This document shows, piece after piece, positions 1 through 9,466 of a stretch of 64,000 bases of DNA. The DNA is taken from assembly GCA_026874595.1 (NCBI GenBank), contig CM049313.1, positions 26,776,008-26,840,007 on the forward strand, given 5' to 3'. The position numbers and the translations under genes were made by a program. The DNA is from Sipunculus nudus (lineage: Eukaryota > Annelida > Sipuncula > Golfingiida > Sipunculidae). The notes beneath the pieces are model-generated. The model was given only the letters and a program-made list of their open reading frames with translations, was not told where the DNA came from and ran no database searches. Within the stretch, counting starts at the first letter, position 1. Each line of letters begins with the position of its first letter.

Positions 1-982
1 AAAGGTCAAGGTCACAAGCATTTTATACTCTCCAAGAAATTGACTGAAAAAAAATGTGTATCAAATTTGAAAGATAATGTGCAGTACTTCAAAAGTTATT
101 TTGTTTGAAAAATTGCTACTTTTCAACAAACTTGACCTTGAAGTTCATGGATAAAGTCTCCAGTTTTTTAACTGTTTTGACAACTTGACTGAAACAACAG
201 GTATATCAAATTTGAGGAAGAATATGCAGTACTACATATGTTACGGGGTTAAGCAAGTCGAGTTCTTCTACATCAAGAAAAACATTTAGGCTAAGAGCAA
301 GGACCTGTAAAAAAAGTGGTTGTACAACCAACACTACATCCAAGGTTTGATGCCATAGGGAGTTAATATGGACCCCCTGGAACATCACCAGGTAGGTAGA
401 AGGGTTAAATTGTGGTATCACTTTTTTTTGCTACACTAAGTTATATAATGGGCAGTACCGCGACCCATACATTTGTTAAAATTAAGGGATAGGGGTAGCT
501 AATTAGGGATTTTCTTAACCGTTATTCACTCAAAAGTCATAAGTATAGTTTCACATTATAGCCAATACGTTTCTGTGATAAATGCTGTATAATTAATTGT
601 TTTCTACCAATGCCCTGATGTGACCTTTGGGTCAAAGGTCACAAAATTACTAAATTTTGCCATTATCATGTGTTATTACTGTTAATTTACAGTTGTTCTT
701 ATTCCTGTTCGTGTCGTAGTTCAATGCCATTGGTTTTCTTTTTTTTTTTTGTGAAACTGCAGGTTTTTAGTACATCAAACATTCAACACTATACTTAGGT
801 TACAGTACCTTTCATTGGTTTTCCTGATATGATTCTTCTGTAATTTATATGTTCACTGACATGTATCCAAGTAACATATAGCAGGCGGATACCCGAGTCT
901 CCAGATTAATTTCCGAGCTTTCTCATTTTCTATGATTGAGATGTTTTAATTATAATAGGCCCTGCTTATATTCATTTTCATT
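1..982. other. A+T-rich non-coding stretch
   Basis: No convincing exon is visible. The segment opens inside a repeat: two related blocks (about 1-120 and 121-260) both contain a 'caaatttga...atgtgcagtac' phrase next to AAGGTCA-type half-sites. The rest is A+T-rich with short homopolymers, for example a T run near 741. Short open frames here are random in length and composition. Confidence 0.6.
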
Positions 983-2420
983 GACCTTACTCAGGGGCGG
1001 ATGCAGGATTTTGGAAAGTGAGGGTCACGCCCGGGAAGACTGAAAGAAAACCCCAAACAAGTGACCCATGGGCCATGACGCTCAGCTGACTGGGAAGATA
1101 TTCGCAAAAGAAAATTTTATCATCTGAATGGAGTATATACCCATTCAACTGAAGCATCAAACAGATTAACCAACAGGCCAAGATTGTGTCTGTATTTATA
1201 TATCTCAAAAATAGAGAAAAATGCGTTAACTTTAAAAAATACAGGTGGCTCCACCAGTCTGCAGAAACTAATAACAAGAAAAATAGAGATGGTCTACAAA
1301 ATAAGTTATTGTGAACATCCCTGACCTATGACCTTGGCCTTTTGCCCACATATCAACTTGATTCTTTCTTAATGATGGGTGACTACTAACCACTTACATC
1401 TGGCCGGGTGAAATTACTTGGCAACCAATGAGTGAATAACTTAGACCTGCAACCTTTAACCTCCTGACCAGCTGACCTCAAAATCAATTAGTTATTTCTT
1501 CATGCAAAAAGACCAATTATTATGAAGTTTGAATCAAATTCAGTGATGCATAGATGTGGCATATATGAGAGATGAAGGTTTGGGTTGAACAGTTTCACTT
1601 AAAATCTGTTCACAAGCATTTAGAACAATATTGTGACCTTGACCTTTGACCTTTTGAACTCAACATCAATAGGCTTCTTCCCCTATTGGCAGGTAAGCCA
1701 TACATGACAGATGGAAAGTATAGATTGAAAAGTTTGCCTGAAAATGACTCCACGCAAGAAGAGGGTGCTGTGAACTTGACCTTTGACCTCAAAATCAACA
1801 GGTCTTTTCCCCTGTTGGCAGAGAAGCGATATCAGTGCTGAAAGGTTTGGAATGAAAGGTCTAGCTTGAAATGTGTCCACAACCTTTTCAAAGAAGTGGA
1901 TCCTGTGACCCTGACCTTTGACCTTGTGACCTCAACATCTATAGGATTCTTCTCCCACTTAGTGGGTGAGCTATATGTGAAAGATGGAAGGTTTGGGATG
2001 AATATTTTGGCTAAAAGAATTATTTCTGGGGGGTGCAAACACACCCCATAACTTCGAGAATATAGGTCGCAGTGACCGAATTTCAGGTCTGCAAAGAGAT
2101 CTTTTTAGAACCTCTAAGACTGCATAGGGTTCATGGCCCTAGCCCCTACGGTTACGATTTGTGCCCTGCTAACGGGCGGACGGACGGCCGGACGGAAGGA
2201 CGACGGACAAAGACCCATCGCTATAGCCCAGCATGACTGAAAGTCAGCTGAGCTAAAAAGGCCCTCTAGTCCGGGAAGCAGGGGGTCAGTGTCACAAAAT
2301 TTTGGATTGAATAAATTGTGCCATAGGGGTCACCAAAACTCAAAAGTCAAATGAAATGACTTCTCAAAAGAGGAATTTGAAAATAACTAGGCGTTATCAA
2401 TTCAAATTTGAGTACATGTA
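983..2420. mobile_element. hAT-like MITE copy 1, split by a Helitron-like insertion
   Basis: The left part (about 992-1056) begins CAGGGGCGGATGCAGG. The right part (2260 to about 2300) resumes with 'ggccctctagtccggg', the phrase that is continuous at 2500-2520 in a second copy (2431-2648). The flank 'tgaccttact' precedes both copies and 'ggattgaataaattgtgcc' follows both, so the two MITEs sit in a local tandem duplication (983-1056 plus 2260-2420, versus 2421-2760). The CAGGGGCGGATCCAGG terminus looks like a non-autonomous hAT element. No reading frame is present and no clean 8-bp target duplication could be read, so the superfamily is inferred. Confidence 0.5.
1057..2259 (-). mobile_element. 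Helitron-like non-autonomous element (CTGAGCTAAAAA family)
   Basis: On the plus strand it starts ACAAGTGACCCATGGGCCA and ends GTCAGCTGAGCTAAAAA. The left end holds a GACCCATGGGYC palindrome followed by a subterminal GCTCAGCTGA. The right end holds an inverted copy of that motif in a hairpin (CAGCATGACTgaaAGTCAGCTG). One hairpin-bearing end, subterminal inverted repeats and insertion without target duplication fit a Helitron or Helentron-derived element whose 3' end is on the left. The interior (1273 onward) has several TGACCTTTGACCT blocks (about 1640, 1782, 1914). It interrupts a MITE whose uninterrupted copy lies at 2431-2648, so both ends are known to within a few bases. No Rep or helicase frame is present. 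Confidence 0.65.
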
Positions 2421-2430
2421 TGACCTTACT

Positions 2431-2648
2431 CAGGGCGGATCCAGGATTTTGGAAAGGGCAGGGTCACGTCCAGGAAGACTGAAAGAAAACTAAAGAAAAG
2501 GTCCTCTGGCCCGGGAAGTAAGGGTTCTGAACTTCATGGTCACAAAATTTTGTTTGAAACCCTAAAAAGGTTGTTTCGGCTCCAAAGGGGGGGGGGCGGG
2601 TCAGGACCCCCTTGATATCTCCCCCCCTCCCACTTTGATCCGCCACTG
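2431..2648. mobile_element. hAT-like MITE copy 2 (uninterrupted)
   Basis: It is bounded by CAGGGCGGATCCAGG on the left and the complement of CAGTGGCGGATCAAAG on the right, with G/C runs inside (2588-2630). It is the empty-site reference for the Helitron-like insertion at 1057-2259. It is non-coding. The ends resemble short non-autonomous hAT elements, but no target duplication was resolved. Confidence 0.5.
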
Positions 2649-2760
2649 CTACTTGTTCACTGGATTGAATAAATTGTGCCAACGGGTCACCAAAACTCAG
2701 AAGTCAAACGAAATGACTTCTCAAAAGAGGAACTGGAAAATAACTAGGCGTTTGACCTAT

Positions 2761-3833
2761 AAATTAATAAAGAAAAATTATCTATGTACATTGATTTGTT
2801 TAGCAACTAGAAATACACTAGAAAAACATGAATGATGCCATTAAATATCCATTCTATGAAGCATGTCGAATCCGGAATGTAGTCGATCATAGACTACTAT
2901 TTGCCTCACAGCATTGACAAAGGTCTCTATAGAGGTGCTCCTTGCTGACCTAAGTGCTTCATTTGTGTCTTTTTGACAGATTTCACACTTGTTAAAATTG
3001 ATTCTGTTCTGTCTCTTTGATAGTAGCAGAGCCACACTGGTATCTTCTTCAAGAGCAATTTTTATTTTAATGGTCTGAAACTGAATATGGAAAATAGGCC
3101 TAATTTAGAAATAATAGAATGTAAGCTCAATAATGAAGACGTGTTACTGCGTCGAAATTATTTGAATTTGCTTGCTGTGCAGAAATCCTGTTAACACTTT
3201 TCCGAATAATTTGCAAAATATCAGCATGGTGTACTGAATAGCAGGTCATTTAGGTTTAAAACACTTAAACTTAAGAGCCTTTTGTCTGACTATATCACAT
3301 CAATTTGATAATTATAAAATGATCAACTGGTGAAACCCAATTGTATAATTCATTATATAAATCTTCATTAAACAGCCATCTTTTGTTGTAATCTGAAAAA
3401 AAATGTATGGTGTCAACCAATAAGTAAAGAGTTAAATATCACTAACAGTAGGTAAACATTATTGTATGGATGAACAGAAACAATGTATTTGTTTATTTTG
3501 AAGATGAAATATATTAAAATACAAAAGTGAATGACAAGTTGTGTTATGTATGCCTATATTTAAACTTTACTAACTGACCAGATAAAAGGAACCCCCTCAG
3601 ATGGTTTACTGTTTCAAGTATTGTCTGGAGAGAGTTAAACATGCACAATATCCTAATAACCATAAGTCATACACATATCTTTCCTAAGGAAATCACTTCA
3701 AGCTAATAATATCCCGTGTGGTACGTAGTCCTAATTCTGATCATCTTTATCATCAGTAAATGAGTTCCTGTACCATGTTGCACGAGCACAACCACAAGCA
3801 CCTGAACGGTATATGTCCCTCCTACGGCAGAGG
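2761..3833. other. Unremarkable A+T-rich non-coding stretch
   Basis: I see no coding potential and no recognisable repeat end. A 64-residue minus-strand open frame at 2841-3035 has a few Cys residues but no domain I recognise and no flanking splice signals I trust. Confidence 0.5.
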
Positions 3834-4067
3834 CAGAAGCGGATCGGGGTTGGGGGGGGGGGGGGGGGGGGGGGTCCAGGGGCTCCGGACCCCCCCCCCC
3901 CTTTTTTTTTTCACCTGAAGCAACCTTTTTTAAAAGGTTTAGGACGAAATTTTGTGGCCTGGACCCCCCCCCCCCCCCTTTTCCGGAACCGATGACCTTT
4001 TTTTTGGGATTTCATTAGTCCTCCTGGGTTGGACCCCCCCTTTTCCAAAATCCTGGATCCGCCCCTG
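3834..4067. mobile_element. G/C-run MITE with CAGRRGCGGATC ends
   Basis: The left end is CAGAAGCGGATCGGGG. The right end is the complement of CAGGGGCGGATCCAGGATT. This is the same terminal sequence as the MITEs at 983 and 2431. Long G and C homopolymers fill the interior (3851-3873, 3890-3901, 3964-3978). AGAGG flanks both sides, a partial target duplication at best. The open frames across it are homopolymer artefacts (poly-Gly/Pro). Confidence 0.5.
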
Positions 4068-4390
4068 AGAGGCAACACCCTGTGCTGCATTGTGTCTTCC
4101 TCTCTGAAACTGTCAGTACAAAGCAACTGGCCTGCACAGGCTCTGTGGTGAGTAGTTCGGGTAGAAGGGTACCATCAACCATGTGCCAACCAGTTGAGAC
4201 TGGTGTGGAACACTTTCTATGAAGACTTCTTTCCCTTCGTCATTCGAGAACTCTGAGCCTGCATTTCTTGAACATCATCCATGCTTTTCTTCAGAAACTG
4301 GAGGGCGGTATGTGCTGACATATTTCGAAATATTAAGTATGGCTCTGTTGGGCTTTATGGTCTTACAAAGACAGCTTTCTCTGGTAGCTG

Positions 4391-4798
4391 TTTTAGCTCA
4401 GCTGACTGAAAGTCATCTGAGCTATAACGATCCTCTTTTTTCCCGCGTCCGTCCGTCTGTCTGTCTTTCTGTTCGTCCGTTTACCAGGAAGAAATCGTAA
4501 CTGCTGGACCTAGAAACTTCTAACTTGACATACTGGGAGGTCTATGAAAAATCTCCTTCGAAACATGAAGTTAGGTCTCTGTTACCCATATCTTTCGAGC
4601 TATGGGGCTCAGAAGTACCCTTCAGAATAATAGAAAATTTGACACAAAAGATCCAGTATCTCAACAACTAATGCATTGATCACCATTATTCTGTGCATGC
4701 ATGCTTTTTTATAAGAAAGTTGTCCTTCTAAATAAGACAACAGTTGTAAACATTAGGCCATTATCTCATGCTTGTCTGCTGACCCATGGGTCACTTGT
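4391..4798 (+). mobile_element. Short Helitron-like element, CTGAGCTAAAAA family
   Basis: It is in the opposite orientation to the 1057-2259 copy. It starts TTTTAGCTCAGCTGACT with the terminal hairpin (GACTgaaAGTC) and ends TGACCCATGGGTCACTTGT. GTCCGTCCGTCTGTCTG repeats follow the 5' hairpin, as in all family members. It is non-coding and about 400 bp, an internally deleted copy. Confidence 0.6.
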
Positions 4799-4857
4799 AT
4801 ACAAATGCAAGAAGATTAAGCAAGCTTAAGTATCAAAGTTTCTTTCCAGAAAACCCA

Positions 4858-6241
4858 TTTTTAGCTCAGTTGACTGAAAGTCATCTGAGCTATAGGAATC
4901 ACCCTTTGTCCGTCCTTCGTCTGTCCGGCCGGGCGTTAACAGGGCTCAAATCGTAACCATAAAGGTGGTTTTCCCTAAGTGCGTAGTGCGTATCTGTATT
5001 CCGTATGCGTAGTCCGTTTTCCTTAAGTACGTATATTCGTAGTACGTACTCCGTATTGATAGGTGCTCGATAACTGAAGTTTTTCTTTTTTTTTGCAAGC
5101 CATTTTACCATATATTTATTGTACATTTGTATTTTTAGCATTAAAAATTAAACAAAATTAAAATAATAAAATATTTAAAAGATCATGATTAGAAATATTT
5201 TATACGCGACAGTGATGTTTACGCTTCAATCATCACAAACATGTTGTCTGTGATAAAGAAAGGAAAACCAAATTTAGCCAAATGCCAATATGATTAGTTT
5301 CTGGAAAACTGATGCCAGAAATGATATTAATACCAGTTGAAAATAGAGATTGTGCATACAGCACGGCCTAAATGGATAAACTCTATGCTAAACCTGAAAT
5401 CCACACGAAGATTGGTATGCGTAGTGCGCAAAAAATCGCTCCCAGCAGCGTGCGGATACGGACTTCGCATACGGACTACGCATACGCACTACGCATGCGG
5501 ATGAATGGAAACGGCCCAGTTAAAAAGTCTACAAAGCAATTTTTACGGACTACGCAGGCGGACTATGCATACGGACTACGGAAAAAGGCTATGCACTTAT
5601 GGAAAAGCACCTTAAAGCCTAGAATCATAAACCTCTGCATCCTGAGAGATCCTCAAAAGTTCTCCTACGAAACCTGAAATTAGGTCATTGTGACCTAGAT
5701 TCTTAGACTTATAGGTCGTGTTTAACCCCCCCCCCCCCCTTCCAAAATAATTAAAAAGTACACACTAAAATTGCCAGATTCCTCAGGAACGGCTTGATTG
5801 ATTGTCATCAAATTTGGTGTGCTTATGGGTCTTAATGAGCCTTAGCTACTGATCATGAATGGTGGCGCCACCTGAATTATCTTAATTTTTACAAGTTTTA
5901 CGTGTATTTTTGATAACACTAGGTCTGTTAACAAGGCATAAATTGTACCCGTGATGGTTAGAATCATGAACTTGATATTAGGTTACTGTGACCTATATTC
6001 TCCAAGTTACGGCGGTGTTTTAGCACCCCAGAAATATTGTACCAAGTATATACAAATTACTAGATTTCTTAGAAAGGCTGGATGATTTGTTATTAAATTT
6101 GGTGTGCTTATGGGTCTTCATAAATTAAGCTAATATGCATGAATGATGATGCTACATACATTAATCTTAATTAGTTGCCTGTGCATGGACATATTGTCAA
6201 CATGTCAATCGGCTGAGCGTCATGACCCATGGGTCACTTGT
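4858..6241 (+). mobile_element. Helitron-like element carrying a nested Harbinger-like insert
   Basis: It begins TTTTTAGCTCAGTTGACT and ends CATGACCCATGGGTCACTTGT, preceded by a subterminal GCTGAGCG. The interior has two units that repeat the phrase 'aaatttggtgtgcttatgggtctt' (about 5810 and 6100), so it carries part of the family's tandem repeat. A 650-bp element sits at 4963-5612. There is no coding capacity. Confidence 0.6.
4963..5612. mobile_element. Harbinger-like non-autonomous DNA transposon, TAA target duplication
   Basis: The terminal inverted repeats are AGGTGGTTTTCCCTAAGTGC on the left and AGGTGCTTTTCCATAAGTGC on the right (reverse complement). TAA flanks both sides (4960-4962 and 5613-5615), which fits the 3-bp TWA preference of PIF/Harbinger elements. 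Both subterminal zones carry many copies of TGCGTAGTCCGTAT-like motifs in both orientations (about 4980-5060 and 5418-5580). The A+T-rich middle has no transposase frame. The superfamily call rests on the TSD length and TIR only. Confidence 0.6.
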
Positions 6242-7440
6242 TCTAGTCCGGCTTTTTGCTGACCCCTGTATATTCCTCATATGGATCAAATAAAATCTTC
6301 ATTCTTTTTTTTTTTTAGAAAAATTATTTTGATAAGTCGCAAACAACCAAGAACAATACTGGTAAAATTTATATTGGTGTGAAAGCTATGTACATATTAC
6401 TGCTAATCAGGCAAGTAATATGGAAAAATGAAATATTGATTTTATTCCAGAAAAACTAGTGAAATTAGTCAACCAATAGTGATTAGCAACTATTATTAAG
6501 TGAAGATGGCATACACAATTATAAAAAACACATGCAACATATATGCGTGCACAGTTTGCAAGGCAGGATGTGTATCAAAAGCTTAGACTCCTCAGTAGCT
6601 CTAACTACAGAATAAAATACAAAGTCATAATATTATAGTATATTCAGGTTAGTTGCCAATATATTTAAAACCTTAACAACCCTTTATACATGAACTTGAC
6701 ATGCAGTTGTAAATGTCTATGTGAAATTAAGTGTCAGGTACTTTTTATTGAAATTAAGATTTCACCTGTTTTTTTTCCTTATGCCTCAAAAATGACTGTT
6801 AAATAATTTTTGGAGATGACAACCGGTCTAGAACAGTTGTTATAATATCCAGAAATAATAATAACTAGGTTGGCATATTCTACTCTGAGGTGTGATCAGG
6901 TTTTACAATTCCGGGATTCGCCATCTGACTATTGTACAGAAATTCTACAAGTAACTCAGATGTCAAACTACATAGCTGGTTGCAATACTATTGCATCATC
7001 AAACGTGATTAGTCCTGATTAATTACGTATTGTTCACACCTTGCGGTCACGGTACTCGACCAGTCGCCCGTGGCATGTAAGCGGTCACCCGAAGGTTGTT
7101 AGGTGGGATATAGGTTAAGTTAAAAACCTGTCTTTTACAAATATTTGAATAATTTGGTAACTAATTAATTACCTTACATACGGATTTGCGCGAAATTTTG
7201 AACTGCGCTAATGCTATAAAATGAATAATGCGTGAAAATTCAGACACGCCAAATTAACCACTTCCACAGTATGTTCTATTTGCTAGGGAGGATTATTGTT
7301 ACTGATGAACGTTCATTTTGGCAGCAAGGTTACGGAGAAGAACATTTTTAAATGTTTTTTTTTTAAGCTTTTCCCCTATAAAATCTAAGAAAATGCAGTT
7401 AGCCAAGAAATAAACAATATGCTATAAAATCTTTTAGATT
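6242..7440. other. Non-coding stretch, no feature recognised
   Basis: A+T-rich with no supported exon. It starts with 'tctagtccgg', like the MITE interior near 2266, so a MITE remnant may flank the preceding Helitron-like element. Nothing else is recognised. Confidence 0.5.
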
Positions 7441-8445
7441 TCTAATTTTTTTTGCCAAAAAAAAAAAAAAAAATTGGTGATGCTAGCTCCTGCCCTTTTT
7501 GAGAAAGCTATGACGCACGACGGACCACCATCGCATAAGCTCAACGATTACCTAAAAATGCAAACCAAATTTGTTTTCAAACAGTTTAAAGATATAGTTC
7601 CACTAGTTCTAATCTGGGCATTCTGCGTCTGGACGGTGTGTCTAGTCTACACGTCTGGACACATCGTCTAGACACCAGACAGAGCCAGATCAGTTGCCAT
7701 GGTGATGTCTGGACCTCATCTGGTTGAATTGAGTGACCTCTCGACTTGGCATGTTGAAACTTGTTTTCAAACGCTGGAAGCCTTTTTCAATTGGCTACAC
7801 TGCTTTTTCAAAGCTGTATTTACCCAATCTATTCTTATAAAACTGGCAGAACCCTACCATAGAACAATTCTTGTAAAATTTAAACCAATCAGCTTAACAG
7901 TTTCATCATAAAACAGTGTATGAACTAGGCTTAGTCTTAAATTACATTTTTGCAAGTACAAAACAGATTAATGTAGATGGCGCCACCAATACCTCAATTT
8001 CAGATATGACTTATGTGACAAACATTGGCATAAAATTTGGTGGTGATTGCTCCAGCCGTTTCTGAGATTTAAATTTAGTGTGCTTTTTTGGACAGAGGAC
8101 TAAGTTCAACCTCCTGTAACTCGGCCAAAATATTCGAACTGGAACCATTCGAACAAACTTGAGATTGTTCCAGGGACCATTTCAGTGAAATATTTTACAA
8201 TCTGGCTGGACAGTTGAGGAGAATAAGATTTATAAAGCTTTTTAATTTTCCCCCTATAAAATCTAAGAAAATGCAGTTAGAAAAAAATAAACAAACTCCT
8301 ATGGAGTTTTTTAGATGACTAATTATTTGCAAAAAATTGGTGATGCTAGCTCCTGCCGTTTTGAGATAGCTATGGTTAACGTACAGACAACACACAACGC
8401 ACAGACGCCACACAATCGCATAAGCTCACAGGTTCGCTAAAAAAA
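7441..8445 (-). repeat. Interspersed repeat ending GGTTCGCTAAAA
   Basis: A fragment of a repeat seen again at 19.1-20.0 kb, 29.5-30.2 kb and 32.0-33.0 kb. Shared phrases are 'ggtgatgctagctcctgcc', 'aaaatctaagaaaatgcagttag' and the terminal GCATAAGCTCACAGGTTCGC followed by TAAAA (8415-8445). The TTTTAGCGAACC end seen on the minus strand resembles the TTTTTAGCTCAGC ends of the main Helitron-like family, so this may be a sister family. A cluster of GTCTAGAC/GTCTGGAC motifs lies at 7629-7680. Confidence 0.5.
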
Positions 8446-8611
8446 ATTTTTATATGTGTAAAACTGGGGGAATTTAATCCAGGTTGTGCCACCAGTCTTA
8501 AGCAACATTTCAATTTCACTCGAGTTTCCAGTCTTTAACTTAAGGATGTATGTCACAGTGACCTAAATCAGTGGCGTCAATTTTTCTTCGATGGTGGGGG
8601 GAATGACTTTG

Positions 8612-8614
<3 letters not shown>

Positions 8615-8642
<28 letters not shown>

Positions 8643-8667
8643 TTCAGCATCTGTGAGTGGCATTTAC

Positions 8668-8705
<38 letters not shown>
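8615..8705. repeat. Two (TA)n microsatellites
   Basis: Alternating TA runs lie at about 8615-8637 and 8671-8704, separated by some 30 bases of non-repetitive sequence. Confidence 0.9.
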
Positions 8706-8710
<5 letters not shown>

Positions 8711-9466
8711 TTATATATATACTTAATCATATTTCAAATTATTATAATGTTTTATAAAATAAGTTATTTTGGGAATTCTAAGCAAGGTATAGATATAACA
8801 TTTTTTAGTAAATACATCCAAAGTCTTTAATTCTATTTACTGATATATCACGTTTGTTTTTACCAAAATTTACAAGGCTGCTGAGTTTGGTTCCTCCACC
8901 CACAATGGTTTCAATGTGTGTCCTGTTAACAAACACTCGTATAGGCAGACAGAGACATAGGGCACTTACTATAAATCAAAATGACTGAAAATCAACAGCG
9001 TTAAAAATGAATCCATGCAAAAATCTCTTAGAATCAAAATCAGGTATTCACTGATTATATTCATTAAATGCTCACTTATAACAATAACCATTGAGCTACA
9101 ACATATATTTTCCATTTGTTGACCCTTGGGTCACATATATGAGCATCATTTTGTGATATATGACCAGTATAATAATGTGCTTTATAACTTCCCTGTTTCT
9201 AACATCAGTTTCAAGTAAAGTCCAAATATATATGCAATCTATTACTGTTTACACATATTCTGACAAATATAACTCAAATACAAACTGACAGGCAGGCTTG
9301 CTTAAAACACTGTGTGTAAAATTCAAACGTGATTTCACTTGAGCTCAGACTTGGCTGAATGAGTCAGTAACTGTTTACTTCAATTGCTGTTTTTTGATAC
9401 ATGAACTTTGTAAATAGATGACCTGCCAAACCAACCAGTATGGTCATGATCTGCACAGTCCCCAAG
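8711..9466 (-). other. Sequence downstream of the zinc-finger gene
   Basis: This lies 3' of the zinc-finger stop codon on the minus strand and probably includes its 3' UTR. I did not identify a confident polyadenylation signal. No other exon is visible. The phrase 'tgttgacccttgggtcacat' at about 9118 looks like a decayed Helitron-like 3' end. Confidence 0.4.

Noticed and set aside
3813-4126. Gly/Pro-rich frames on both strands
   Set aside because: Products of G and C homopolymers in a MITE.
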